The translations under genes and the position numbers were made by a program. A model generated the notes under the pieces. That model was not told where the DNA came from. It saw only the letters and a program-made list of their open reading frames with translations, and did not search any database. From contig NZ_CP019980.1 in the NCBI RefSeq assembly GCF_002982115.1, forward strand, positions 3,604,001 through 3,668,000: a DNA stretch of 64,000 nucleotides, read 5' to 3'. Below, one piece after another: positions 10,594 to 18,996 of the stretch. Within the stretch, counting starts at the first letter, position 1; each line of letters starts with the position of its first letter. This stretch comes from Lysinibacillus sphaericus (lineage in GTDB: Bacteria > Bacillota > Bacilli > Bacillales_A > Planococcaceae).

Positions 10594-11352
10594 TTACATC
10601 GATTTTATAGGTTCAAAAGACTTGCGATGATGTATCGTTGGTCCGAATGTTTCAAGTGCCTCTAAATGTTGTTTTGTACCGTAGCCCGCATGCTGTGCAA
10701 AGCCATACATAGGAAATTCTTTGTCCAATTGTTCCATATACTCATCCCTAGCTGTTTTCGCTAAAATAGAAGCTGCTGCAATGGCTAAACTTTTTGCATC
10801 GCCTTTAATAATCGAATCCTGTGGAATGGTGATTGGTAGTGTCATAGCATCGACTAGCACATAATCCGGTTTAATGGACAAGGATTCCACACTTGTTTTC
10901 ATCGATTGCTTTGTCGCTTCATAGATGTTCAGTGCATCAATCGTTTGTGCTGATTGAAAATGAATGAAATAGCTAATGGCATGTTCTTTCACCAATGCTG
11001 CAAAAACATTGCGTTTTTCCTTTGTTAACTGCTTCGAATCATTTAATCCTACAAGAGTTTCACAGTTTTTTGGCAAAATAACAGCTGCGGTTACAACAGG
11101 TCCTGCTAAAGGCCCGCGCCCTGCTTCATCTACACCTGCGATGAAGGCATTTTCACCACCATAGCACTGATCGAAGTCAATCTTCGCTTGATGCTCTTCC
11201 AATAGCTGTCGTTTCTTTTCTTGGCGTTTATTCCAACTATGCCATGCTTTCTGCACACCTGCACGTTCGTCGGTTTCAATTGCCGCCATCCATTCTTGCC
11301 AATCCTCAGCTATTTTTAGTGCTGCTGTAATCTCTTTAATCGTTTTCATCAT
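10594..11352 (-). CDS. rnhB: Ribonuclease HII
   Basis: Cleaves RNA in RNA-DNA hybrids and at single misincorporated ribonucleotides. It has 252 aa. The catalytic DEAGRGPLAGP motif starts at D75-E76. Further acidic residues are in LNDSKQL and LVDAMTL. An N-terminal extension of about 65 residues precedes the catalytic core, as in other Bacillales RNase HII. Two adjacent ATGs (11352, 11349) follow AAAGGGAG, and either could start. It lies 15 bp upstream of the ylqG-like gene. Confidence 0.97.
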   Translation of the reverse strand: MMKTIKEITAALKIAEDWQEWMAAIETDERAGVQKAWHSWNKRQEKKRQLLEEHQAKIDFDQCYGGENAFIAGVDEAGRGPLAGPVVTAAVILPKNCETLVGLNDSKQLTKEKRNVFAALVKEHAISYFIHFQSAQTIDALNIYEATKQSMKTSVESLSIKPDYVLVDAMTLPITIPQDSIIKGDAKSLAIAAASILAKTARDEYMEQLDKEFPMYGFAQHAGYGTKQHLEALETFGPTIHHRKSFEPIKSM

Positions 11353-11415
11353 TTTACTCCCTTTATCTTACTCTATATCATTTATCGGCAATATCTACTA
11401 TTCCTAAAAGAAAAA

Positions 11416-11615
11416 GGCTAGGACAAAAGGAAAAAGTGTTAGATTGACGGCAATCAATCTAACACTTTTTGCATTGCTGTAAATGTTCGTTACGGTGTTT
11501 GCTTTTCACCTGATACCTCTTTCACTATGTGCACCTCTGTAGGATTTACCAACTAGTGCTCTCGGTTAGTGGAAGTTACAAGCAATTTTGTCTCTTTTAA
11601 AGGTTTGTCCCTATC
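11416..11615. repeat. Diverged intergenic element with hairpin, copy A
   Basis: The segment begins GGCTAGGACAAAAGG, followed by a perfect 17-bp hairpin (11431-11447 with 11454-11470). A central part contains ACGGTGTTTGCTTTTC and TACCAACTAGTG, and it closes near TTTGTCCC (11604-11611). The same ordered features occur at 57061-57563. It fills the rnhB-rbgA gap (11353-11628), and no gene is seen in it. Confidence 0.55.
11431..11470 (-). terminator. Bidirectional terminator hairpin, rbgA side
   Basis: AAAAAGTGTTAGATTGA pairs perfectly with TCAATCTAACACTTTTT across a 6-nt loop. T runs leave the stem in both directions. On the minus strand it would end rbgA transcripts about 160 nt after the stop. 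It is one of three related hairpins in the window. Confidence 0.75.
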
Positions 11616-11628
11616 ACTTTTTCACACA

Positions 11629-12504
11629 TTATTGCTGTATCGCTTCTTTTTCAAGCTGTTCATCAACAAAGTCAAATGTTAGCTTTCCTAATAGTAATCC
11701 ACGAATATCTCGTACGATTAGCTGGGCTACTTGATCGTAGTCGATTTCTCCACCTGCTCCAAAAACACGACGAAGCTTGCCGATATGGTCAAACGTTTCC
11801 ACTAAGTCGTCATGCATAAACTGAAAACCATAGCGTTCTTCCATACGTGTTGGATAATGTGTCGATAAAAATCGTAACCCATATACCGCCAAATCTTCCA
11901 TGTTAGTAATGGTATCTTTAATAGCACCTGTTAAAGCCAGCTTATAGCCTACTTCTTGGTCTTCAAACTTAGGCCATAAAATTCCTGGTGTATCTAGTAA
12001 TTCTAGTTCCTTGCCGACTTTTATCCATTGTTGCGCCTTTGTCACACCAGGCATATTGCCTGTTTTCGCAATATTTTTCTTTGCTAAGCGATTAATAAGT
12101 GTGGATTTTCCCACGTTTGGAATTCCAACAATCATTGCTCTAATGGCTCTCGGCTTCATCCCTCTTGACTTCATGCGGTCAAATTTTTCTTTTAATATTT
12201 CTTGTGCCGCCTTGGTCACAAGTTGTAGTCCTTTTCCTTCAAGCGAATTGATTGCCACTGCTTTATGGCCATGCTGTGCAAAATATTCTACCCATTTGCG
12301 TGTTTCGTGCTCATCCGCCATATCTGATTTATTTAAAATAAGTAGACGCGGCTTTTGGTTAATGACCTCATCAATCATCGGATTTCTCGAAGATAATGGT
12401 AAGCGAGCATCGATTAATTCAAATATAATATCTACTAGCTTTAATTTTTCTGTTACTTCACGGCGTGCCTTCGCCATATGCCCTGGAAACCATTGTATAG
12501 TCAT
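11629..12504 (-). CDS. rbgA: Ribosome biogenesis GTPase RbgA (YlqF)
   Basis: GTPase needed for late assembly of the 50S subunit. It has 291 aa from the ATG at 12504, which is preceded by AGGAGGT; a longer reading frame exists but lacks a ribosome site. The G motifs are circularly permuted: G4 NKSD (58-61) comes first, then the P-loop GIPNVGKST (127-135), then G3 DTPG (171-174). The C-terminal RNA-binding part follows. It lies downstream of lepB with a hairpin between them. Confidence 0.97.
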   Translation of the reverse strand: MTIQWFPGHMAKARREVTEKLKLVDIIFELIDARLPLSSRNPMIDEVINQKPRLLILNKSDMADEHETRKWVEYFAQHGHKAVAINSLEGKGLQLVTKAAQEILKEKFDRMKSRGMKPRAIRAMIVGIPNVGKSTLINRLAKKNIAKTGNMPGVTKAQQWIKVGKELELLDTPGILWPKFEDQEVGYKLALTGAIKDTITNMEDLAVYGLRFLSTHYPTRMEERYGFQFMHDDLVETFDHIGKLRRVFGAGGEIDYDQVAQLIVRDIRGLLLGKLTFDFVDEQLEKEAIQQ

Positions 12505-12522
12505 TTCTATACCTCCTAAATA

Positions 12523-12556
12523 AGAAAAGCGCATTCGCCCAATTCAGTGCGAATGC
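12523..12556 (-). terminator. Hairpin between lepB and rbgA
   Basis: GCATTCGC (12531-12538) pairs with GCGAATGC (12549-12556). On the minus strand GCTTTTCTTATTT follows, just before the rbgA ribosome site. It looks like an intrinsic terminator or attenuator that lowers read-through from lepB into rbgA. Confidence 0.55.
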
Positions 12557-12625
12557 CTTAAAATCGAATAAGAAAACGTATGCTCTTAGACGTCAAGAAA
12601 GGGAGTATTAGCCCCCTTTCAAACA

Positions 12626-13192
12626 TTACTTCACAATTTTAATATCACTATACGGCCAGAAAATAAGGCTTGTATTACCTATAATTTCTTTTTGATCGAC
12701 AATACCTATGTGACGGCTATCTTTACTATATCGACGATTATCGCCCATCACAAATACATAGCCTTCTGGAATTACATCATGCAGTGATGCATCAATGTCA
12801 TTTAACGTAAAATCTTCCGTTAATGTACCTTCAGTAATTTCAGCTTTGTATGCATCTAAATAAGGCTCATCTATCGGTTCTCCGTTAATGTATAACTGAT
12901 CGTCTTTATATTCCAATGTTTCACCAGGTAAGCCAATTACACGTTTAATGTAGTTTTTTTGCTCTGGTGCATGGAACACCACGATATCAAAGCGCTTAGG
13001 CTCTCCAATTTTATAACCAATTTTGTTGACAATCATTCGGTCGCCATCTTCAAGGGTTGGCATCATGGACTCACCGTCAACTGCAATTGGTGTAAATAAA
13101 AAATAACGAATAACTGCTGCAATCGCAAATGCAATTAAAAGAGCCTTTGTCCATTCCCATAATTCATTCTTTTCTTTCACTTGTTTTTCCAT
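12626..13192 (-). CDS. lepB: Type I signal peptidase
   Basis: Membrane protease that removes signal peptides from secreted proteins. It has 188 aa, single-span Bacillus size. The N-terminal membrane helix is at about residues 16-36. The catalytic serine is S42 in DGESMMP and the lysine base is K83 in NYIKRVIGLPG. The box GDNRRYSKDSR is near the C-terminus. In B. subtilis the sip genes lie elsewhere; the position between rplS and rbgA is common in other Bacillaceae. A terminator after rplS suggests a separate promoter. Confidence 0.97.
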   Translation of the reverse strand: MEKQVKEKNELWEWTKALLIAFAIAAVIRYFLFTPIAVDGESMMPTLEDGDRMIVNKIGYKIGEPKRFDIVVFHAPEQKNYIKRVIGLPGETLEYKDDQLYINGEPIDEPYLDAYKAEITEGTLTEDFTLNDIDASLHDVIPEGYVFVMGDNRRYSKDSRHIGIVDQKEIIGNTSLIFWPYSDIKIVK

Positions 13193-13250
13193 TATGAATT
13201 GCCCCCTTGTCTATCTTCATTTTAGATGATTATTATTTAAGATGACAAGC

Positions 13251-13281
13251 AAAAAGAAAAGGAGCTTGCAATACAAGCCCC
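13251..13281 (-). terminator. Terminator of rplS
   Basis: GGAGCTTG (13261-13268) pairs with CAAGCCCC (13274-13281) with one G-U pair. On the minus strand it is followed by TTTTCTTTTT. It lies 18 bp after the rplS stop. Confidence 0.85.
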
Positions 13282-13298
13282 TCACTTTTAAGTCATAA

Positions 13299-13643
13299 TT
13301 ATCGAATTTCTTTAATACGAGCAGCTTTACCACGTAGGTTACGTAGGTAGTAAAGTTTAGCACGACGTACTTTACCACGACGTACAACTTCTAAGTTAGC
13401 GATTTTTGGTGTGTGTACAGGGAATGTACGTTCAACACCTACACCGTAAGAAATTTTACGAACTGTGAAAGTTTCGCTAATACCGCCACCACGACGTTTG
13501 ATAACTACACCTTCGTATACTTGGATACGTTCACGAGTACCCTCTACTACTTTCACGTGTACCTTAACAGTATCACCAGGACGGAAAGCTGGTAGATCAG
13601 TGCGAAGCTGAGCTTTAGTAATTTCTGTAATAATGTTTGACAT
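13299..13643 (-). CDS. rplS: 50S ribosomal protein L19
   Basis: Ribosomal protein at the 30S-50S interface, 114 aa. Typical segments are [21 protein letters not shown] and [20 protein letters not shown]. The start ATG follows GGAGAG. It is preceded by a structured leader and followed by a terminator, so its level can be set separately from trmD upstream. Confidence 0.99.
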   Translation of the reverse strand: MSNIITEITKAQLRTDLPAFRPGDTVKVHVKVVEGTRERIQVYEGVVIKRRGGGISETFTVRKISYGVGVERTFPVHTPKIANLEVVRRGKVRRAKLYYLRNLRGKAARIKEIR

Positions 13644-13661
13644 TGTTTTCTCTCCTTAGAC

Positions 13662-13769
13662 AGATGCTCTTGCACGCAATGTATGCCACAGCGGAACACC
13701 GTAATTCAGCACTTCACATAGAAGCACAGATTAGATGTTATCACATATATGGCATGCAAGCAAGCATCT
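13662..13769 (-). ncRNA. L19 ribosomal protein leader RNA
   Basis: The trmD-rplS gap transcribes into a closed structure. The 5' end AGATGCT (13763-13769) pairs with AGCATCT (13662-13668). Next, TTGCATGCC can pair with the GGCAT and TGCAA segments before the 3' arm. Position, size and closing helix fit the L19 leader known upstream of rplS in Bacillales, which is thought to let L19 control its own synthesis. The family assignment is from memory, not a covariance search. Confidence 0.7.
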
Positions 13770-14501
13770 TTATTGTTGTTTTTTAAGTTTTTCCAAATAC
13801 AATTTTTGCTTGTCTGTTAATGGATAATGCTCGAGTAAATCAGGTCGACGCTCGAATGTTCTTTTTAACGATTGTTCTTCGCGCCATTGTTCGATTTTCG
13901 CATGATTGCCTGATAATAATACTTCTGGTACTTGCATGCCTCGGAATTCAGCAGGTCGCGTATAATGTGGATGTTCTAACAGACCCGTTGAAAAAGAATC
14001 TTGGATATGGGAATCTGCTTGTCCCAACACGCCAGGTAACAGGCGTACGACACTATCGATAACCGTCATCGCACCTAACTCACCACCTGTTAACACAAAA
14101 TCACCAATCGATATTTCATCGGTAACGAGGTGCTGACGAATGCGTTCATCGTAGCCTTCGTAGTGACCACATAAGAACACTAATTCACTTTCTTGCGCTA
14201 GCTCTTCCGCTTTTTTTTGGGTGAAACGTTCACCCTGCGGACACATTAAGATAATACGTGGCTTTTTACCCGCTGTAATAGCCTCTACAGCACTAAACAT
14301 CGGCTCTGGCTTTAACACCATCCCTGCACCGCCACCATACGGATAATCGTCTACCTGATTATGCTTGTTGCCAGAAAACGCACGAATATCTGATACTTCT
14401 AGCTTTACAGCCCCTTTTTCTTGAGCTTTTTTTAGTATCGATGCACCAAATACACCCGAAAACATATCTGGAAATAGACTTAATACGTGAATATGCATCA
14501 T
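13770..14501 (-). CDS. trmD: tRNA (guanine-37-N1)-methyltransferase
   Basis: SpoU/TrmD-class (knotted) enzyme that makes m1G37 in tRNAs reading CCN and some CUN/CGG codons. It has 243 aa. Visible motifs are LSLFPDMF at the N-terminus, [28 protein letters not shown] and [14 protein letters not shown], which hold the knot and SAM site. It starts with an ATG overlapping the rimM stop by 4 bp, so the two are translationally coupled. Confidence 0.98.
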   Translation of the reverse strand: MMHIHVLSLFPDMFSGVFGASILKKAQEKGAVKLEVSDIRAFSGNKHNQVDDYPYGGGAGMVLKPEPMFSAVEAITAGKKPRIILMCPQGERFTQKKAEELAQESELVFLCGHYEGYDERIRQHLVTDEISIGDFVLTGGELGAMTVIDSVVRLLPGVLGQADSHIQDSFSTGLLEHPHYTRPAEFRGMQVPEVLLSGNHAKIEQWREEQSLKRTFERRPDLLEHYPLTDKQKLYLEKLKKQQ

Positions 14502-15013
14502 AGTAAGCCTTCCATCACATGAATAACAATTTTCTTTTCTTCCACATCAATATTTTTGACGATGTCTTCAATATATGGAATGTAATGCTCTTTTTTAGCA
14601 CCCTTCACTACCCACACATCATTGGCACCTGTTTGCAGAATATCTTTGACTTCACCAATTGTTGCACCTTCTTCAGATACAACCGTACAGCCTATAATTT
14701 CATGGAAGAAAAATTCATTTTCTTGTAATAAATCATCAGTCATCTGATCTTTCGTGATTTTGAGCATTCCTTCTTTGAACGGCTCGACAAAGTTGATATT
14801 ATCCATACCTTCAAATGTTAACAAAATAAAGTTTTTATGACGGCGTACGGATTGAATTGTTACCCACGTTGGCTTTTTATCGTCTTTTTTAAACGCTGCA
14901 AGCTTATTCCCGACCGCAAAGCGTTCTTCTTCAAAATCTGTCGTCGATAAGATACGCACTTCACCACGAATTCCGTGCGTGTTCACAATACGACCTACAT
15001 TAAACCATTCCAT
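14498..15013 (-). CDS. rimM: 16S rRNA processing protein RimM
   Basis: Maturation factor for the 30S subunit head, binding S19. It has 171 aa. The N-terminal RimM domain begins [18 protein letters not shown]. The C-terminal PRC-barrel domain holds [20 protein letters not shown] and [20 protein letters not shown]. The stop overlaps trmD. In B. subtilis ylqD lies between khpA and rimM; here a 222-bp gap with a terminator hairpin takes its place. Confidence 0.97.
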   Translation of the reverse strand: MEWFNVGRIVNTHGIRGEVRILSTTDFEEERFAVGNKLAAFKKDDKKPTWVTIQSVRRHKNFILLTFEGMDNINFVEPFKEGMLKITKDQMTDDLLQENEFFFHEIIGCTVVSEEGATIGEVKDILQTGANDVWVVKGAKKEHYIPYIEDIVKNIDVEEKKIVIHVMEGLL

Positions 15014-15051
15014 TCATTTCACCTCTATACCGTTATATATCCGTACTATAT

Positions 15052-15083
15052 AAAAAAAGGAAGGAACCAGCAAGCTCCCCCCT
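15052..15083 (-). terminator. G-U-rich terminator between khpA and rimM
   Basis: On the minus strand AGGGGGGAGC-TTGCT-GGTTCCTTCCT forms a stem containing several G-U pairs, followed by seven T. It lies about 150 nt after khpA and about 40 nt before rimM, leaving little room for a rimM promoter. It may work as an attenuator rather than a simple operon end. Confidence 0.65.
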
Positions 15084-15235
15084 CTTCTATCCAGATTTTA
15101 CGCTACACATTTACAGCTCCTACGAATTCTAGCAACAACATAGTCGTTAAAATTGTTCAGTGCAAAATGGCGACAGGTTGCATAATTGCTACATTGTTAC
15201 CTTATTGCGCGTAAACGAGCGTGAAAATCTTTTTA

Positions 15236-15469
15236 TCAATCCAATATATCGACGTAAGTCTTTTTTTGATGGTGACTACCTGCCGCTGAATAAACAATTG
15301 TACGAATCGCTTTCGCTACTCGCCCTTGTTTGCCTATGACTTTCCCTCGATCCTCTGGATGAACAAAAAGTTTATAAACAATTCGATTTGCATTTTCGTC
15401 CGTCTCAATACGGACTTCTTCTGGATAATCGACTAACGGTAAAACGATTGCTTCAATCAGCTGCTTCAA
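15236..15469 (-). CDS. khpA: KH-domain RNA-binding protein KhpA (YlqC)
   Basis: Small RNA-binding protein of 77 aa with one KH domain. The GxxG loop is GKQG in KVIGKQGRVAKAIRTIV. In other Firmicutes KhpA pairs with KhpB and affects cell division and RNA metabolism. It lies 15 bp downstream of rpsP, the conserved arrangement. Confidence 0.95.
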   Translation of the reverse strand: MKQLIEAIVLPLVDYPEEVRIETDENANRIVYKLFVHPEDRGKVIGKQGRVAKAIRTIVYSAAGSHHQKKTYVDILD

Positions 15470-15484
15470 AGACGTCTCCCCCGA

Positions 15485-15757
15485 TTATTTACTGAATTTT
15501 TGGTTATGGAATTTTTCCATGATACCTTGTTCTGAGAACAAGTTACGCACTGTATCTGATGGTTTTGCACCGTCAGCTAACCATTTAAGAGCTTTCTCTT
15601 CATCAATGTTTACAGTAGCTGGTTGAGTTAGTGGGTTGTAAGTACCAACTGTTTCGATTGAACGACCGTCACGTGGTGAACGAGCGTCTGCAACTACGAT
15701 ACGATAGAAAGGAGATTTTTTAGCTCCCATACGTTTTAAGCGAATTTTAACTGCCAT
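15485..15757 (-). CDS. rpsP: 30S ribosomal protein S16
   Basis: 90 aa with the family start [22 protein letters not shown] and the conserved [13 protein letters not shown] segment. The start ATG follows GGAGGTGC. Upstream is a 94-bp gap with a plausible sigma-A promoter, so rpsP-khpA can be expressed independently of ffh. Confidence 0.99.
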   Translation of the reverse strand: MAVKIRLKRMGAKKSPFYRIVVADARSPRDGRSIETVGTYNPLTQPATVNIDEEKALKWLADGAKPSDTVRNLFSEQGIMEKFHNQKFSK

Positions 15758-15795
15758 TTTAATAGCACCTCCGAATAAGTTTCACACAAGATAGT

Positions 15796-15824
15796 ATATT
15801 ATCAATGTTTATGTTGTTTGTAAA
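15796..15824 (-). promoter_or_regulatory. Candidate sigma-A promoter for rpsP-khpA
   Basis: Minus-strand TTTACA (15819-15824), 17-nt spacer, TAATAT (15796-15801), about 40 nt before the rpsP start. The -10 matches only 4 of 6 consensus bases. Confidence 0.4.
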
Positions 15825-15851
15825 GTGTTTTTTCTTAACACCTATAAAATA

Positions 15852-17210
15852 TTATTTAAACAATGAATCAAAGCCAGGTAATTTCATCTTTTTCTTGCCT
15901 TTACCTGTCGCCATACCTGTCATTTGCTTCATCATTTTTTTCATTTCGTCAAATTGTTTTAACAAACGGTTGACCTCTTGAATAGACGTACCTGAACCTT
16001 TGGCAATGCGCTTTTTACGGCTACCATTAATGATTTCGGGATTTGTCTTTTCAGCAGTTGTCATAGAGTAAATAATGGCTTCTACACGGCCCATTTGCTT
16101 ATCATCTACTTTGACATTGTCTAAGCCTTTAATTTTGCCTGCACCTGGTAGCATTTTTAATATTTCGTCGAGCGGGCCCATTTTTTTCACTTGTTGTAAT
16201 TGCTCAACAAAATCATCGAGTGTAAAGCTTTGCGTTTTGAACTTTTCTTCCAGTTCTTTCGCCTTTGCTTCATCGACGTTTGCCTGCGCCTTTTCAATTA
16301 GTGATAACACGTCACCCATGCCTAAAATACGAGATGCCATACGCTCCGGATGGAACGGTTCAAGCGCATCCAGTTTTTCGCCCATACCGACAAATTTAAT
16401 TGGTTTCTGTGTCACCGAACGAATGGATAATGCTGCACCACCGCGTGTATCGCCATCCAGTTTTGTTAAAACAACCCCTGTAATGCCGACAGCCTCATTA
16501 AAACTTTCCGCAACGTTTACAGCATCTTGCCCCGTCATGGCATCTACCACAAGGAAAACTTCATCAGGCTCTTTTAACGCACGGATATCCTTTAATTCTT
16601 GCATTAAATCTTCATCGATATGCAAGCGACCTGCTGTATCGATAATGACAACATCATGATGTTCTTCTTTTGCCAGTTCAATTGCCTGACGAGCGATTTC
16701 AACTGGTGATACATCTGTGCCTAAAGCAAAAACAGGTAAAGATAATTGCTTTCCTAATGTTTGTAATTGCTGAACCGCAGCAGGGCGATAAACGTCCGCA
16801 GCAACTAGTAATGGTTTACGGTTATATTTTTTACGTAAAATATTTGCTAATTTCCCAGTTGTTGTTGTTTTACCCGCACCTTGCAAACCGACCATCATAA
16901 TGACAGTTGGTGGCTTTGTATTAAATTTAATCGGGCTTTGTTCGCCGCCCATCAGCTCCGTTAACTCGTCTTGAACGATTTTAATAACTTGTTGACCCGG
17001 TGTTAAGCTTTGCATAACATCTACACCAACAGCGCGTTCACTTACTTTTTTAACGAATTCCTTGACTACTTTTAAGTTAACATCCGCCTCGATTAAAGCA
17101 AATCGGACTTCACGCATCATTTCTTTAACGTCTTGTTCCGATACTTTACCCTTACCTTTAATCTTTTGGATCGTTCCTTGGAGTCGTTCCGCTAATCCTT
17201 CAAAAGCCAC
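15852..17210 (-). CDS. ffh: Signal recognition particle protein Ffh
   Basis: SRP54 GTPase that binds SRP RNA and signal peptides of nascent membrane and secreted proteins. It has 452 aa. The N domain comes first. The G domain has the P-loop GLQGAGKTTT, DTAGRLH and TKLDGDTRGG. The methionine-rich C-terminal M domain includes the GSGTSIQEVNRLL RNA-binding motif and QFDEMKKMMKQMTGM. It lies 12 bp downstream of ylxM. Confidence 0.99.
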   Translation of the reverse strand: MAFEGLAERLQGTIQKIKGKGKVSEQDVKEMMREVRFALIEADVNLKVVKEFVKKVSERAVGVDVMQSLTPGQQVIKIVQDELTELMGGEQSPIKFNTKPPTVIMMVGLQGAGKTTTTGKLANILRKKYNRKPLLVAADVYRPAAVQQLQTLGKQLSLPVFALGTDVSPVEIARQAIELAKEEHHDVVIIDTAGRLHIDEDLMQELKDIRALKEPDEVFLVVDAMTGQDAVNVAESFNEAVGITGVVLTKLDGDTRGGAALSIRSVTQKPIKFVGMGEKLDALEPFHPERMASRILGMGDVLSLIEKAQANVDEAKAKELEEKFKTQSFTLDDFVEQLQQVKKMGPLDEILKMLPGAGKIKGLDNVKVDDKQMGRVEAIIYSMTTAEKTNPEIINGSRKKRIAKGSGTSIQEVNRLLKQFDEMKKMMKQMTGMATGKGKKKMKLPGFDSLFK

Positions 17211-17222
17211 TGCTTTCGCCTC

Positions 17223-17558
17223 CTAATCCCATTCTTTCAACTGTTCAATAAGCGCCAACTGCTCCTCAACCGGCATACTTTTTTCTGTAATTCCAGCTGT
17301 AAGGCGCGCAAGCATTTGCGTACGTTGTTGAAATTTTTCCAGTAAACATAGTTTTTCTTCATATTCTTCAAGCATCGCTTCAGTTCGACGAATATTATCA
17401 TAAACAGCTTGACGTGAAACTCCATATGATTCAGCGATTTCTCCAAGTGAGTGATCATCTAAATAATACAGTTCCATATAACTTCTTTGCTTATCTGTTA
17501 GTAATGCTTGATAAAAGTCGAAGAGAAAGTTCATGCGTGTTGTTTTTTCAAGTAGCAT
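17223..17558 (-). CDS. ylxM: SRP-associated helix-turn-helix protein YlxM
   Basis: 111-aa DNA-binding-like protein of the UPF0122 family, normally encoded before ffh. In streptococci its homologue binds the SRP RNA and Ffh. A sigma-70 region-4-like helix-turn-helix is visible ([24 protein letters not shown]). I chose the ATG at 17558 ([17 protein letters not shown]) because it follows GGGGGAG at 8 nt and matches the B. subtilis start; an ATG 36 bp further upstream lacks this support. Confidence 0.92.
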   Translation of the reverse strand: MLLEKTTRMNFLFDFYQALLTDKQRSYMELYYLDDHSLGEIAESYGVSRQAVYDNIRRTEAMLEEYEEKLCLLEKFQQRTQMLARLTAGITEKSMPVEEQLALIEQLKEWD

Positions 17559-17748
17559 CGAGTTTCTCCCCCCGTTGTTAGTCATTTGTATCATAACGAA
17601 AAGCGCCCGTCTGTGTCAAGGTAATCTCCTTGTCTAAAAGCATTCTATTAGCTGAATAACGTTATTTCACCATTAGCTAGTATTTCTCTTTTAAACAATG
17701 TGTTTCACCTTTTAACAGTCGAGCGACCATGCTTTCAACTACAATCTT

Positions 17749-18996
17749 TTACTCTTCGCTATTTTGTAGTTCCTTATCTAAGCCTTCAGCAAATAAGCCG
17801 TATACATAGCGTTCTGCATCAAATGGTTGTAAATCATCCATTTTCTCGCCAAGACCTACAAATTTCACAGGAATGTGTAATTTATTTCGAATGGCAAGCA
17901 CAATACCACCTTTTGCGGTACCATCGAGTTTCGTTAAAACAATTCCCGTTACATTTGTTACTTCTTTAAATGTTTGTGCCTGCACAAGTGCATTTTGACC
18001 AGTCGTTGCATCTAGTGCTAGTAACACCTCATGAGGAGCATTCGGTATTTCCCGTGAAATAACTCGATGTACTTTTTCAAGTTCATTCATTAAGTTCACT
18101 TTGTTTTGTAAACGGCCCGCAGTATCACAAATTAAGACATCTGCTTTACGATTTTTCGCAGCCCGTATTGCATCATACATAACCGCTGCTGGATCCGAAC
18201 CTTCTGATTGCTTAATAACCTCGCAACCAACACGGTCTCCCCAAACTTGTAATTGGTCAATTGCCCCTGCACGGAACGTATCTCCTGCAGCTAAGACAAC
18301 TGTTTTCCCTTCCGATTTTAGACGATGTGCTAACTTACCTATTGTTGTTGTTTTCCCAACACCGTTTACACCTACGAATAGAATAACCGTTAACTCACCA
18401 TTAGGTTGCATATTTAGTTCGATTAAGTCTTCTTCCCCTTGCTCGTAAATTTCCACAAGTTTTTCAGAAATAATCGTTTGGATACCATTTGTATCTTTAA
18501 TATTTTTGCGCTGTACCTCAAAGCGTAATTTATCCATTAATTCCATTACTGTTTCAAAGCCAACGTCTGCTTGTAATAATAGATCTTCTAGTTCTTCAAA
18601 AAAGTCCTCGTCTACTTTACGGTAGCGTGCCACTAAATCATTGACCTTAGAAGTAAAGGAATTACGGGTTTTTTCAAGACCCGCTTTAAATTTTTGTGTA
18701 ATAGACCAAGCTGAAGGTTTTTTTTCTTTTACAGGTTCCTCTACAATCGCAATTTCCTGCACTTCTTCCTGTTTTTCTTCCTCCACAACATTCGAAGCTT
18801 GTGAATCAATGAAGTCCTCACTTGCTGATGATTCTTCTACTTTTTCTTGCAGCTCTTCATGACTTGATTCCTGTTGAACTGGCTCTACCGTATCTTCAAG
18901 CTTTAATTCGGTAGATGACTCTTCGACTAAATTTTCTACTTTTTCTTCTGTTGGATTTCCAATTAGCTTATCTTTTAAACGTTTAAAAAAACTCAT
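17749..18996 (-). CDS. ftsY: SRP receptor FtsY
   Basis: Membrane-associated GTPase that docks SRP-ribosome complexes at SecYEG. It has 415 aa. It starts [11 protein letters not shown]. An acidic, low-complexity A domain (about residues 15-95, rich in Glu and Val) precedes the NG domain. The P-loop is [10 protein letters not shown], followed by DTAGRLQ and [10 protein letters not shown]. The start overlaps the smc stop by 4 bp. A 190-bp gap separates it from ylxM; short inverted repeats there lack a clear T run. Confidence 0.98.
   Translation of the reverse strand: MSFFKRLKDKLIGNPTEEKVENLVEESSTELKLEDTVEPVQQESSHEELQEKVEESSASEDFIDSQASNVVEEEKQEEVQEIAIVEEPVKEKKPSAWSITQKFKAGLEKTRNSFTSKVNDLVARYRKVDEDFFEELEDLLLQADVGFETVMELMDKLRFEVQRKNIKDTNGIQTIISEKLVEIYEQGEEDLIELNMQPNGELTVILFVGVNGVGKTTTIGKLAHRLKSEGKTVVLAAGDTFRAGAIDQLQVWGDRVGCEVIKQSEGSDPAAVMYDAIRAAKNRKADVLICDTAGRLQNKVNLMNELEKVHRVISREIPNAPHEVLLALDATTGQNALVQAQTFKEVTNVTGIVLTKLDGTAKGGIVLAIRNKLHIPVKFVGLGEKMDDLQPFDAERYVYGLFAEGLDKELQNSEE

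Noticed and set aside
12011-12523. 170-aa plus-strand frame opposite rbgA
   Set aside because: A shadow of the strongly supported rbgA gene, with no independent coding signal.
16075-16659. 194-aa plus-strand frame opposite ffh
   Set aside because: Antisense shadow of ffh; no ribosome site or domain pattern.
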